A stretch of 64,000 bases of DNA. Origin: Pyrocephalus nanus. Its lineage: Eukaryota; Chordata; Aves; Passeriformes; Tyrannidae. Below, in pieces: positions 60,901 to 64,000 of this stretch (position 1 is its first letter; every line of letters begins with the position of its first letter). A model generated the notes under the pieces. The model did no database searches. It was not told the DNA's origin and saw only the letters and a program-made list of their open reading frames with translations. A program made the translations under genes and the position numbers. The stretch covers positions 15,825,501-15,889,500 of the forward strand of contig CM076264.1 of NCBI GenBank assembly GCA_038380795.1, read 5' to 3'.

Positions 60901-62470
60901 TTTCACATACTGGAAGAATATCAGTTCCATTATTAGTCACAGTTCTTTCTAAAAGGACTTTTTAACATGCTTTCCTTGTTACAAAAAATGTCAAAAAGGG
61001 GAATTTAGAGCTTATTAAATGTTTCAGGAACATGGTGCCAGATATAATTATTTATATTCTAATTTAGTATCAACAGTTGTTCCAGGGAATCAAGAAGATT
61101 AATAAATTAACTTTGATTATTATGAGGACCTCTGAAGAAACGAAATTTTAACCAGCTCTTCAGAATTCAAGAACTAACATGATTTAAATAGAAGCAATTA
61201 AAAAAATTAGTATGGTCTTTATAAAACGACAACTTGCACCCAAAATGAAAAGTAGGTAGAAGGAACTGAGACATGTCAAGACAAATACGACAACGTTAAA
61301 AAACTCTTTTGCAAATCGCAACAGGCCATGGTTCTCTTACGCTACTGTATCAGAAAAGCTGATCAGCCTAAAAAAAAATTATTATTATTATCAAAACATG
61401 GAGAAATTAAACTCTGAATGTATCGCCACCTTTTTCTATTTAGTGCACAAGAAAAATAAATCCCATGAACAATGAACTCTCTCAATACCTGAGAAAGGAA
61501 GTCATTGTCCCAGGAACATGAAAAACAGTGAAAATAAACCCATTAGCCTGTAAATCTATAAATGCAATCCTACCACAAACCTTTTTATCAGAGGTATTAG
61601 TAAATCTGATAAAAAGTTCAAGTAATAAAGTAGCTCCACAATGACTATTAAATTCCTAACTCCTTAGTTACATACAAGACTTGCCTGAATTTTTAAGTTT
61701 ATGCACAGGACGTGAAACATAAGCTTATTTTTATAAAACTCTTTCTCCCCTGAGACTTCCTCAACCTTATCTCTCTGTATCATAATTGACTGTGGTTGCA
61801 AGCACACCACAGATTTTATCACTCTGTGAACACTGGTGATGAAACAACAGATTCCAGCTCACAAGTTACATTTGCGTAAGCTGAAAAAAGCTAACAGAAA
61901 GCAAAATGGGGTGGGAGGGGGATTTAAAAATCAAGCCAGCACATCAATCTTTCATATCAGTTTAGTAAGAGCAGCTTAAAACACAATAAATCAACTCAGT
62001 GCATCTCTCCACTATGATAATATCTTACAATGTCCACGCAGAAAGTGTCAGCTTTGCAGTGAGAGAGATTGGACTTAGCTTTAGTCCTTGAAGACATAAG
62101 CTCTGCACTTTTGTTCCTTGGGTACTAACCGCAAAATAAAATATTTGAGACCAACATAACTGAGTATTTGATATGCAATCTTAGATAAAGAACCTGGACT
62201 CAGTTGCAAACAGTTTGTGCAGTATACAGCTTCTCTGTATTTTGTTGTTTATATTTCAAACAACAAAAAGCCAAACAGAGAGAGAGGAAGCAAGCAGACT
62301 CACCTTTGCCTGCAGGCTGTGGGACTGCAAACCCAGGTAGTAGGAAAGGTACTCCCGTGGTAACACCTGCTGGCTTTAATTCATTAACACCATATGTTGT
62401 TAAGGAAGTGATCAAATTAACTAAGTCCTTCAGAGCATCCTTAGATTCAGCTTCTTTTGCCTGTTCTAAT
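865..62470 (-). CDS. WDFY3: WDFY3 (ALFY), partial: 36 internal exons
   Basis: Overall gene entry; the exons are listed one by one below. Spliced in order from 62470 down to 865 they give 6,316 nt, one frame, no stop, and GT-AG at every complete intron. The translation matches human WDFY3 almost without gaps as I remember it, from about residue 319 to 2424. Known of the family: WDFY3 is a large, mainly nuclear and cytoplasmic scaffold that links ubiquitinated, p62-bound aggregates to the autophagy machinery. Its BEACH region binds p62, the WD40 region ATG5, and the C-terminal FYVE domain PI3P; these all lie off the left edge. Seen here are the long alpha-helical (armadillo/HEAT-like) region and a ConA-like domain at about residues 1090-1300. 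Promoter, start codon, stop codon and UTRs are outside the window. Nothing suggests a pseudogene: introns are intact and every exon keeps its phase. Confidence 0.97.
1335..1359. repeat. Poly-T tract
   Basis: T7, CC, then T16. In the transcript orientation this is poly-A. It could be a microsatellite or the tail of an unrecognised retrocopy; I see no matching retrocopy beside it. Confidence 0.85.
1739..1966 (-). CDS. WDFY3: WDFY3 window exon 35
   Basis: 228 nt, phases 0-0, about residues 2331-2406. Acceptor tttgtgttcag, then [20 protein letters not shown], later [20 protein letters not shown], ending EAEQETNLL at donor ctg|gtaagt. The segment around GLWGPP and [12 protein letters not shown] is the conserved lead-in to the PH-BEACH module of this family. 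The following intron (919-1738) has a poly-T tract at 1335-1359 (poly-A in the transcript). Confidence 0.97.
2920..2997 (-). CDS. WDFY3: WDFY3 window exon 34 (short)
   Basis: 78 nt, phases 0-0, about residues 2305-2330. Acceptor ttgtattag, then [20 protein letters not shown] and YKEYQE, ending at donor gag|gtatgg. Amphipathic, charged helix. The following intron (1967-2919, 0.95 kb) shows nothing recognised. Confidence 0.94.
4402..4559 (-). CDS. WDFY3: WDFY3 window exon 33 (basic, Ser-rich)
   Basis: 158 nt, phases 1-0, about residues 2252-2304. Acceptor ttgtttttcag, then [20 protein letters not shown], later [20 protein letters not shown], ending NLSTQ at donor cag|gtaatt. A basic, Ser-rich and probably flexible stretch; potential phosphorylation sites are inference only. 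The following intron (2998-4401, 1.4 kb) shows nothing recognised. Confidence 0.96.
4945..5060 (-). repeat. CR1 LINE fragment, old, internal (ORF2 3' part)
   Basis: On the minus strand the stretch around 4970-4990 reads K-D-L-G-I-L-V-D, the conserved segment of CR1 ORF2 downstream of the reverse transcriptase. Flanking sequence is too degraded to set borders, so the limits are approximate. Confidence 0.55.
5212..5394 (-). CDS. WDFY3: WDFY3 window exon 32
   Basis: 183 nt, phases 1-1, about residues 2191-2252. Acceptor acttatgcag, then [20 protein letters not shown], later [20 protein letters not shown], ending CWQNHL at donor gg|gtaagt. Symmetric. The following intron (4560-5211) has a CR1 scrap at about 4945-5060. 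Confidence 0.95.
6037..6050. repeat. Short (CA)n
   Basis: A short alternating TATACACACACACACA stretch in the intron after exon 31; small dinucleotide microsatellite. Confidence 0.7.
6182..6291 (-). CDS. WDFY3: WDFY3 window exon 31
   Basis: 110 nt, phases 2-1, about residues 2154-2191. Acceptor gtgtgtttgtag, then [20 protein letters not shown] and [16 protein letters not shown], ending at donor ag|gtaatc. The following intron (5395-6181, 0.8 kb) has a short (CA)n at 6037-6050. Confidence 0.96.
7142..7371 (-). CDS. WDFY3: WDFY3 window exon 30
   Basis: 230 nt, phases 0-2, about residues 2078-2154. Acceptor ctccacgtcag, then [20 protein letters not shown], later [20 protein letters not shown] and [20 protein letters not shown], ending at donor ag|gtaaat. 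The only in-frame ATG is absent from the front half, so it was placed by homology. The following intron (6292-7141, 0.85 kb) shows nothing recognised. Confidence 0.95.
7940..8100 (-). CDS. WDFY3: WDFY3 window exon 29
   Basis: 161 nt, phases 1-0, about residues 2024-2077. Acceptor ttgttacctag, then [20 protein letters not shown], later [20 protein letters not shown], ending DFIIQLIAQ at donor cag|gtaaca. The following intron (7372-7939, 568 nt) shows nothing recognised. Confidence 0.97.
9013..9112 (-). CDS. WDFY3: WDFY3 window exon 28
   Basis: 100 nt, phases 0-1, about residues 1991-2024. Acceptor cctttttcag, then [20 protein letters not shown] and [13 protein letters not shown], ending at donor gg|gtaata. 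The following intron (8101-9012, 0.9 kb) shows nothing recognised. Confidence 0.95.
10229..10290. repeat. Two-copy local tandem duplication
   Basis: ATGGCACCAT followed by CTTTTTATCTAAT occurs at 10229-10254 and again at 10266-10290, offset by about 37 bp. The two copies differ by a two-base replacement and one base of length. Confidence 0.75.
10480..10713 (-). CDS. WDFY3: WDFY3 window exon 27
   Basis: 234 nt, phases 0-0, about residues 1913-1990. Acceptor tgtttttcacag, then [20 protein letters not shown], later [20 protein letters not shown], ending PLVDLLLE at donor gag|gtagag. Begins with an acidic stretch. The following intron (9113-10479, 1.4 kb) includes a short tandem duplication at 10229-10290. 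Confidence 0.97.
11018..11064. repeat. A-rich low-complexity run
   Basis: A16 followed by G-interrupted A-runs to 11064 in the intron after exon 26. Poly-T/pyrimidine in the transcript. Confidence 0.85.
12644..12823 (-). CDS. WDFY3: WDFY3 window exon 26
   Basis: 180 nt, phases 0-0, about residues 1853-1912. Acceptor ttcaacccag, then [20 protein letters not shown], later [20 protein letters not shown], ending NIRPYSEM at donor atg|gtagga. The minisatellite begins about 77 nt upstream of its acceptor. The following intron (10714-12643, 1.9 kb) has an A-rich run at 11018-11064 and little else. Confidence 0.96.
12901..13475. repeat. Degenerate minisatellite, unit about 12 bp
   Basis: The stretch breaks into about 40 related blocks of 10-15 bp that run (A/G)(T/C)CAAACACRTG on the plus strand, each ending in CATG, CGTG, CACG or TGTG. 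Clear examples are GTCAAATACGCA, ATCAAACACGCT, GTCAAACATGCA in succession at 12907-12942, and ACATGTGACC at 13142-13151 and 13270-13279. CpG and CANNTG (E-box-like) words are frequent against an AT-rich, CpG-poor background. It lies in the intron between exons 25 and 26, ending about 77 nt before the exon 26 acceptor. The open frames crossing it on both strands are a by-product of the periodicity. Confidence 0.75.
14044..14178 (-). CDS. WDFY3: WDFY3 window exon 25
   Basis: 135 nt, phases 0-0, about residues 1808-1852. Acceptor cacctcttacag, then [20 protein letters not shown], later [15 protein letters not shown], ending at donor tct|gtaagc. First of three successive symmetric exons. The following intron (12824-14043) carries the minisatellite. 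Confidence 0.96.
15413..15648 (-). CDS. WDFY3: WDFY3 window exon 24
   Basis: 236 nt, phases 1-0, about residues 1729-1807. Acceptor tttcatcttag, then [20 protein letters not shown], later [20 protein letters not shown], ending SQCNQGCQ at donor cag|gtaggg. GC-rich for this window. The following intron (14179-15412, 1.2 kb) shows nothing recognised. Confidence 0.97.
15649..18371 (-). other. WDFY3 intron 23/24, 2.7 kb
   Basis: AT-rich and without coding sequence that I recognise. It holds a poly-A run at 15844-15859 and a 13-bp inverted repeat at 17238-17265. Confidence 0.8.
17238..17265. repeat. Near-perfect 13-bp inverted repeat
   Basis: Arm ATTTCAGGAAGAG at 17238-17250 and its exact reverse complement at 17253-17265, separated by only two cytosines. 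As DNA it is a near palindrome with paired GGAA/TTCC cores; as RNA it is sterically limited by the two-base loop. Confidence 0.85.
18372..18589 (-). CDS. WDFY3: WDFY3 window exon 23
   Basis: 218 nt, phases 2-1, about residues 1656-1729. Acceptor tctctttacttag, then [20 protein letters not shown], later [20 protein letters not shown], ending TNKIGTVL at donor ag|gtacgc. The following intron (15649-18371) is described separately. Confidence 0.97.
19611..19731 (-). CDS. WDFY3: WDFY3 window exon 22
   Basis: 121 nt, phases 1-2, about residues 1616-1656. Acceptor aatatttag, then [20 protein letters not shown] and [19 protein letters not shown], ending at donor ca|gtaagt. No in-frame ATG; placed by homology and by phase with both neighbours. 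The following intron (18590-19610, 1.0 kb) shows nothing recognised. Confidence 0.94.
20757..21035 (-). repeat. CR1 LINE 3' end
   Basis: On the plus strand the copy starts with CACAGAATGGTTTGGGTTGG, the reverse complement of the avian CR1 3' end, followed by degraded matches to the 3' UTR and the end of ORF2 (CAGGCAACCTGTTCCAGAG). It is 5'-truncated and in the same orientation as WDFY3. The right limit is approximate. Confidence 0.85.
21710..21804 (-). CDS. WDFY3: WDFY3 window exon 21
   Basis: 95 nt, phases 2-1, about residues 1584-1616. No in-frame ATG until its middle; found by homology. Acceptor tatacatcaag, then (R)[19 protein letters not shown] and [12 protein letters not shown], ending at donor gtg|gtaagt. 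The following intron (19732-21709) holds a CR1 3' end at 20757-21035. Confidence 0.94.
23223..23384 (-). CDS. WDFY3: WDFY3 window exon 20
   Basis: 162 nt, phases 2-2, about residues 1530-1584. Acceptor ccttcttccag, then [20 protein letters not shown], later [20 protein letters not shown], ending SSYDLL at donor ag|gtagcc. Helical repeat. The following intron (21805-23222, 1.4 kb) is AT-rich with nothing recognised. Confidence 0.96.
23491..23564 (-). CDS. WDFY3: WDFY3 window exon 19 (short)
   Basis: 74 nt, phases 0-2, about residues 1506-1530. Acceptor ctgtatttcag, then [20 protein letters not shown] and LTES, ending at donor ag|gtatga. The following intron (23385-23490) is only 106 nt, the shortest in the window. 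Confidence 0.95.
25865..26017 (-). CDS. WDFY3: WDFY3 window exon 18
   Basis: 153 nt, phases 0-0, about residues 1455-1505. Acceptor ctgttccag follows the intron; the exon reads [20 protein letters not shown], then [20 protein letters not shown] and CDFE, ending at donor gaa|gtacgt. Symmetric. The frame stays open for 14 codons past the donor, which is chance. The following intron (23565-25864, 2.3 kb) has an A-run at 23983-23996 and a (TTTA)n scrap near 25293; nothing else seen. Confidence 0.96.
27113..27303 (-). CDS. WDFY3: WDFY3 window exon 17
   Basis: 191 nt, phases 1-0, about residues 1391-1454. Acceptor ctatacttag, then [20 protein letters not shown], later [20 protein letters not shown], ending RIRGYQ at donor cag|gtatgt. 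Ala/Gly/Val-rich helices typical of the armadillo-like region. The following intron (26018-27112, 1.1 kb) has no recognised element. Confidence 0.97.
27580..27691 (-). CDS. WDFY3: WDFY3 window exon 16
   Basis: 112 nt, phases 0-1, about residues 1354-1391. Acceptor gtttccttcag, then [20 protein letters not shown] and [17 protein letters not shown], ending at donor gg|gtgagt. The following intron is short (27304-27579, 276 nt) and empty. Confidence 0.96.
27895..28302 (-). repeat. CR1 LINE 3' end, diverged
   Basis: Same layout as the copy at 20757 but older: GGTTTGGGTTGG has become AAGTTTGGATTG. It extends further into ORF2, with the segment around 28210-28280 matching the usual CR1 run through CCTTCTCTTCTCCAGGCTGA-like sequence. 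5'-truncated, sense to WDFY3. Confidence 0.8.
28790..28950 (-). CDS. WDFY3: WDFY3 window exon 15
   Basis: 161 nt, phases 1-0, about residues 1300-1353. Acceptor ttttgtcttcaag, then [20 protein letters not shown], later [20 protein letters not shown], ending DSKAIAKQ at donor cag|gtatgt. The following intron (27692-28789) contains a CR1 copy at 27895-28302. Confidence 0.96.
30222..30453 (-). CDS. WDFY3: WDFY3 window exon 14 (ConA-like domain, end)
   Basis: 232 nt, phases 0-1, about residues 1223-1300. Acceptor tctcctttacag, then [20 protein letters not shown], later [20 protein letters not shown], ending [10 protein letters not shown] at donor ccgt|gtaagt. It completes the jelly-roll (Y-I-G-T-P plus W-R-L-G-P). 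Locally GC-richer than its introns. The following intron (28951-30221, 1.3 kb) shows nothing recognised. Confidence 0.96.
31705..31925. repeat. G/T-rich low-complexity tract
   Basis: About 220 bp with almost only G and T on the plus strand, including G7 at 31753-31759, a GG-T-GGG block just after it and (GTTT)n at 31801-31825. A/C-rich in the transcript. The open frames of 89-116 codons in it are low-complexity artefacts. Confidence 0.85.
31994..32175 (-). CDS. WDFY3: WDFY3 window exon 13 (ConA-like domain, middle)
   Basis: 182 nt, phases 1-0, about residues 1162-1222. Acceptor ttttcctttag, then [20 protein letters not shown], later [20 protein letters not shown] and [12 protein letters not shown], ending at donor aag|gtaata. 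The W-H-H-L-V-x-V and A-x-L-Y-x-D-G-Q motifs are diagnostic of a LamG/ConA-like jelly-roll. The following intron (30454-31993) contains a G/T-rich tract at 31705-31925. Confidence 0.96.
32660..33140. repeat. Probable old avian interspersed repeat, family unassigned
   Basis: GC-richer than its surroundings and resembling, from memory, a common avian repeat: GGGAATCTCTGCTCCAGTGC near 32874, CCCAGAGGCACCACC near 33001 and TCTCACAGAAGCCTCCTC near 33112 in that order. It could be LTR-derived or a CR1 5' part. I cannot assign the family or borders without a repeat library. Confidence 0.45.
34505..34565. repeat. G/T-rich low-complexity tract
   Basis: Short GTT/TTTG-rich run, similar in make-up to the tract at 31705-31925, in the same orientation. 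Confidence 0.8.
35391..35609 (-). CDS. WDFY3: WDFY3 window exon 12 (ConA-like domain, first part)
   Basis: 219 nt, phases 1-1, about residues 1089-1162. Acceptor ttggttttag, then [20 protein letters not shown], later [20 protein letters not shown], ending EELLQNY at donor cg|gtaaga. The [13 protein letters not shown] pattern is the first strand region of the ConA-like/LamG-like fold found in BEACH proteins. The following intron (32176-35390, 3.2 kb) holds a probable interspersed repeat at 32660-33140 and a G/T-rich tract at 34505-34565. Confidence 0.97.
36634..36734 (-). CDS. WDFY3: WDFY3 window exon 11
   Basis: 101 nt, phases 2-1, about residues 1055-1089. Acceptor tctgtttaacag, then [20 protein letters not shown] and [13 protein letters not shown], ending at donor g|gtaagt. 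Short linker leading into the ConA-like domain. The following intron (35610-36633, 1.0 kb) shows nothing recognisable. Confidence 0.95.
38540..38771 (-). CDS. WDFY3: WDFY3 window exon 10
   Basis: 232 nt, phases 1-2, about residues 978-1055. Acceptor ttccactgtag, then [20 protein letters not shown], later [20 protein letters not shown], ending SLEGF at donor cgg|gtaagg. It lies just before the ConA-like domain. The following intron (36735-38539, 1.8 kb) has two short A-runs (near 37467 and 37721) and no identified repeat. Confidence 0.96.
39837..39949 (-). CDS. WDFY3: WDFY3 window exon 9
   Basis: 113 nt, phases 2-1, about residues 940-978. Acceptor ctctttcttag, then [20 protein letters not shown] and SLSFEPEMR, ending one base into the next codon at donor aga|a|gtaggt. 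No usable ATG, placed by homology and splice sites. The following intron (38772-39836, 1.1 kb) is AT-rich with nothing recognised. Confidence 0.94.
40623..40962 (-). repeat. CR1 LINE 3' end
   Basis: The best-preserved 3' end of this type in the window: ATCACAGGATGGTTTGGGTT on the plus strand at its left border, then the 3' UTR and the end of ORF2 to CTCAAGAAGGTCTCCCCAGA. 5'-truncated, sense to WDFY3. Confidence 0.9.
41565..41779 (-). CDS. WDFY3: WDFY3 window exon 8
   Basis: 215 nt, phases 0-2, about residues 869-940. Acceptor cttgttttcag, then [20 protein letters not shown], later [20 protein letters not shown], ending QPMVL at donor ag|gtcaga. Leu-rich helical repeat. The following intron (39950-41564) carries a CR1 3' end at 40623-40962. 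Confidence 0.97.
42121..43620 (-). repeat. CR1 LINE, 1.5 kb, degenerate ORF2 with reverse-transcriptase remains
   Basis: Longest transposon here. Read on the minus strand from about 43620 it gives broken CR1 ORF2 pieces in successive frames: [18 protein letters not shown] (near 43340), [12 protein letters not shown] (near 43180), [14 protein letters not shown] (near 43010), then [20 protein letters not shown] and [16 protein letters not shown]. The catalytic F/Y-x-DD box is replaced by LVGD at 42912-42923, so the enzyme would be inactive, and there are frame breaks. The 5' end, endonuclease and ORF1 are missing. The 3' end at 42121 (AATCATTTAGGTTAGAAAAG on the plus strand) is of a different subfamily from the copies at 20757, 27895 and 40623. 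Confidence 0.93.
44035..44212 (-). CDS. WDFY3: WDFY3 window exon 7
   Basis: 178 nt, phases 2-0, about residues 809-868. Acceptor tgtcctgcag, then [20 protein letters not shown], later [20 protein letters not shown], ending THPE at donor gag|gtaggg. The first half is a polar linker, the second returns to helical repeat sequence. The following intron holds the long CR1 copy at 42121-43620. Confidence 0.96.
44213..49373 (-). other. WDFY3 intron 6/7, 5.2 kb, largest in the window
   Basis: Mostly AT-rich, non-repetitive sequence. It holds the A/C-rich tract at 44994-45120, a 161-codon plus-strand open frame at 48229-48714 and a 155-codon one at 47609-48076. Neither frame resembles a protein I know, and both overlap other random frames, so I do not call genes. 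Confidence 0.8.
44994..45120. repeat. A/C-rich low-complexity tract
   Basis: A-runs with C blocks, including a C9 run at 45057-45065 inside a nearly pure A/C stretch; G/U-rich in the transcript. It is the strand mirror of the tract at 31705-31925. Confidence 0.85.
49374..49457 (-). CDS. WDFY3: WDFY3 window exon 6 (small, Ser/Pro-rich)
   Basis: 84 nt, phases 2-2, about residues 781-809. Acceptor tttgtctgtag, then (S)[19 protein letters not shown] and ending TPALSRK at donor ag|gtaccg. It encodes a Ser/Pro-rich linker between helical blocks. The exon is symmetric, so a transcript without it would stay in frame. It is followed by the largest intron in the window (44213-49373). Confidence 0.93.
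50153..50172. repeat. Poly-T (T20)
   Basis: Twenty uninterrupted T preceded by a G/T-rich 45 bp. Poly-A in the WDFY3 transcript. Confidence 0.9.
50670..51025 (+). repeat. CR1 LINE 3' end, antisense to WDFY3
   Basis: Reads in the sense direction on the plus strand: end of ORF2 (AGCTCTCTACAACTACCTGA), the CAGGCTGCCCAGGGAAAGGG segment, then a 3' UTR ending TTTTCCAACCTAAATGATTC and TATG at 51025. Same 3' subfamily as the long copy at 42121-43620, opposite orientation. 5'-truncated. Confidence 0.92.
51518..51975 (-). CDS. WDFY3: WDFY3 window exon 5
   Basis: 458 nt, phases 0-2, about residues 629-781. Acceptor ttgtccatag, then [20 protein letters not shown]; it contains [20 protein letters not shown] and [20 protein letters not shown] and ends at donor ag|gtatga. 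This is the most readily recognised WDFY3 stretch in the window. Upstream-strand reading beyond 51517 enters a poly-A/poly-G intron start and is not coding. Confidence 0.97.
54154..54347 (-). CDS. WDFY3: WDFY3 window exon 4
   Basis: 194 nt, phases 1-0, about residues 564-628. Acceptor ccaattag, then [20 protein letters not shown], later [19 protein letters not shown], ending TDILR at donor agg|gtaagt. Helical repeat region. The following intron (51976-54153, 2.2 kb) is AT-rich with no repeat that I recognise apart from a short A-run then C-run near 52806-52820. Confidence 0.96.
54348..57884 (-). other. WDFY3 intron 3/4, 3.5 kb
   Basis: Contains a block at about 55270-56110 that is richer in G+C than the rest of the intron and that I could not assign, a 38-codon plus-strand frame at 56737-56850, and A-runs near 56944 and 57134. 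No WDFY3-like exon is hidden here: exons 3 and 4 join in phase without it. Confidence 0.75.
57885..57983 (-). CDS. WDFY3: WDFY3 window exon 3
   Basis: 99 nt, phases 1-1, about residues 531-564. It has no ATG in frame and is short, so it was found by homology: acceptor attttttag, then [20 protein letters not shown], ending LLQGSNTNA at donor gcag|gtaagt. Against remembered human sequence the junction residue is Val instead of Gly and one Asn of an Asn pair is missing. Symmetric exon. The following intron (54348-57884) is described separately. Confidence 0.93.
59316..59783 (-). CDS. WDFY3: WDFY3 window exon 2
   Basis: 468 nt, phases 1-1, about residues 375-531; the longest exon here. It opens [16 protein letters not shown] after acceptor gatttag and closes [10 protein letters not shown] at donor caag|gtagtg. 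It contains [18 protein letters not shown] and [19 protein letters not shown], strongly conserved helical segments of the armadillo-like region. Length is a multiple of three, so skipping would keep the frame. The following intron (57984-59315, 1.3 kb) shows no recognised element. Confidence 0.97.
61379..61391. repeat. Short (TTA)n
   Basis: Four TTA-type units directly after an A9 run, in the intron between exons 1 and 2. Confidence 0.7.
62304..62470 (-). CDS. WDFY3: WDFY3 window exon 1
   Basis: 167 nt, about residues 319-375. The acceptor ttttctttag precedes the last base of an Arg codon; the exon then reads [19 protein letters not shown] and ends ..[10 protein letters not shown] at donor g|gtgag. 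Intron phases 2 and 1. It is part of the N-terminal helical repeat region. The previous exon lies beyond the right edge. The following intron (59784-62303, 2.5 kb) is AT-rich; I see only a short (TTA)n at 61379-61391 in it. Confidence 0.95.
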
Positions 62471-64000
62471 CTAAAGAAAATACAACAGATCAGGTTAGCA
62501 AGCACTAGTTTATTTCACCTCAGATAATTTTAATAAGACCCATTTTCCTCAATTACTTTAGAGACCACAGTTTTACTGCCCTATCCTGCAGTATCTTACA
62601 TGTTCATAGTCACACCATTAAGTCAAACAACGAACCTGTAAGAGCATACAGTTATTTGCCATAGAAATTCACCTCATAAATCTTCCCTTGAACTCAACAG
62701 TCTGTTAAAAAGCAGTGCAGACATGACAATTACTTTAAAAATCCTCTCACAGACATGAAGCTTTGGATATAAAAGCACATATATAGTCTGTAATTAAATA
62801 AATCCATAATTAACTTGCTAGATTACATCTGCCACTTTGAGAGTTAATATTTTATGTTAATGAAATGGTATCTTAGTAGAAGCCTAACACTTTGAAGCAC
62901 TGGATGAAGCACCCTCATTAGAACTCCAAACTTTTACCTTTGAGCACAAGAGTACGGAAATGTAACATTCCATTCCAACCACTGTTTCCTGCCAGCAGCA
63001 CACCATCAGACCAAACCCTAAAAACTGATTCTGAACCCTAGAACCATCCTCATTTTCCTTCTACTTCATCAAAAACTACACCATGTGTCATTATTTGCTA
63101 ATTGCTTAACCTTTATAGATCCCAGGAGTAAGTTGGGGACCATGATCTCCTATTTGCTCATGCAATGCAAGCTCTGCTTTTCTTCCTGCTGACAGGCAAT
63201 CGTGGGATCCCTTTAGAAGCAGCTCATTCTTCATCCTCCATCTTCTTCTCAGTCAGATACGGCTCAGGAACAATCTTCTTTAAAGAGGAACCTCCTGTAA
63301 ACAGTCACTACAGAAGCACAGAGCTCATCTATTGCCATTCTACTGATCCTCCACCCTGCCCTTTCACACTGTCCAGGTGAAATTACACACTTGCTCCTCC
63401 AGCCCTCAAAGACCTTCTGCAGTTTCTTACTAAGCCACCTTCTTCACACATCCGTCTGTTTTTTCCAACTCCAAAGCCTTTCTGTTTTGCAGTTTGAGGC
63501 CCAGTGCCCAGATTTCACACCCTTATGTGACAATCATTTCACAAATAGTGCCATTAGAGCTGGACAAGTCTCTGTCAGTAGGTTTGACCCAAAACATGTG
63601 CAGGGAGAACATGTTACCATTGTTCATCACTGACCAATACACTGGCTCATTCAAGATGACTGTTTTTTTCAAAAATACCTTTATTTGCTCCTAGAAGACC
63701 ACCTTGGGAAAAAGAGGATAACGCATTTCTATGCTATTAACCTTTACTGATGTCACCTTATGATCAGACATGCAAATTTCAAGTCTTCCTATACCCTTGC
63801 TAGGGATACCCCATTTTTTGATTTAAAGGATGAGAAAGCTCAGGAGAGAGTTTGGTTAGAACAAAAACACCTGCTCTACAGAGGATCACTTTTGCACCTG
63901 AAGATGAAAATGTTAAGGACAGTGCATTCCCCTCATATTTCACCTAAACTTTGTTTGACAGTTTCTGGGAAACAACTGCGCTTGAATTACACTGCTTTGA
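62471..64000 (-). other. WDFY3 intron, right window edge
   Basis: Part of the intron before exon 1. I searched it for the preceding WDFY3 exon (human ...QGYNFLCDLLL) and did not find it. The 63165-63694 open frames on the plus strand look random. No repeat recognised. Confidence 0.8.

Noticed and set aside
62204..62527. 107-codon plus-strand frame opposite exon 1
   Set aside because: Antisense shadow of a real WDFY3 exon.
1..64000. tRNA, snRNA, miRNA, CRISPR, operon or phage features
   Set aside because: Nothing found by eye with a convincing fold or motif; the window is vertebrate intron and exon sequence throughout.

Overview
The window is one internal slice of a single large vertebrate gene, read entirely from the minus strand: WDFY3 (ALFY), the BEACH/WD40/FYVE scaffold of selective autophagy. 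I placed 36 consecutive internal coding exons between 62470 (first in the window) and 865 (last). They sum to 6,316 nt and splice into one uninterrupted frame of 2,105 codons with GT-AG junctions throughout. By my recollection of the human protein (about 3,526 aa) this covers roughly residues 319 to 2424: the long armadillo/HEAT-like N-terminal and middle region and the concanavalin-A-like (LamG-like) domain. The first exons with the promoter lie beyond the right edge. The PH-BEACH, WD40 and FYVE exons lie beyond the left edge, so no start or stop codon is present.

The organism looks like a bird. The interspersed repeats I recognise are CR1 LINEs with the avian 3' end (sense strand ending in a TGATTCTATG-type octamer repeat), there are no Alu, B1 or SINE families of mammals, and the gene is compact (36 exons in 62 kb, against several hundred kb for the whole human gene). 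I cannot name the species.

Layout from right to left (direction of transcription): 62.5-49.4 kb, exons 1-6, helical-repeat region, long introns, one antisense CR1 at 50.7-51.0 kb. 49.4-38.5 kb, exons 6-10, a 5.2-kb intron with an A/C-rich tract, a 1.5-kb degenerate CR1 with reverse-transcriptase remains (42.1-43.6 kb) and a CR1 3' end (40.6-41.0 kb). 36.7-30.2 kb, exons 11-14, the ConA-like domain, with a probable avian repeat at 32.7-33.1 kb and G/T-rich tracts. 29-18 kb, exons 15-23, with CR1 copies at 27.9-28.3 and 20.8-21.0 kb. 15.6-0.9 kb, exons 24-36, with a degenerate minisatellite of about 12-bp units at 12.9-13.5 kb just upstream of exon 26, and a CR1 scrap near 5 kb.

I found no other gene, no RNA gene, no promoter and no new biological system. 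The most interesting non-coding object is the CpG- and E-box-rich minisatellite next to the exon 26 acceptor. The rest of the intronic DNA is AT-rich and unremarkable to the eye. Human residue numbers and human comparisons come from memory and are approximate; exon borders come from the sequence.
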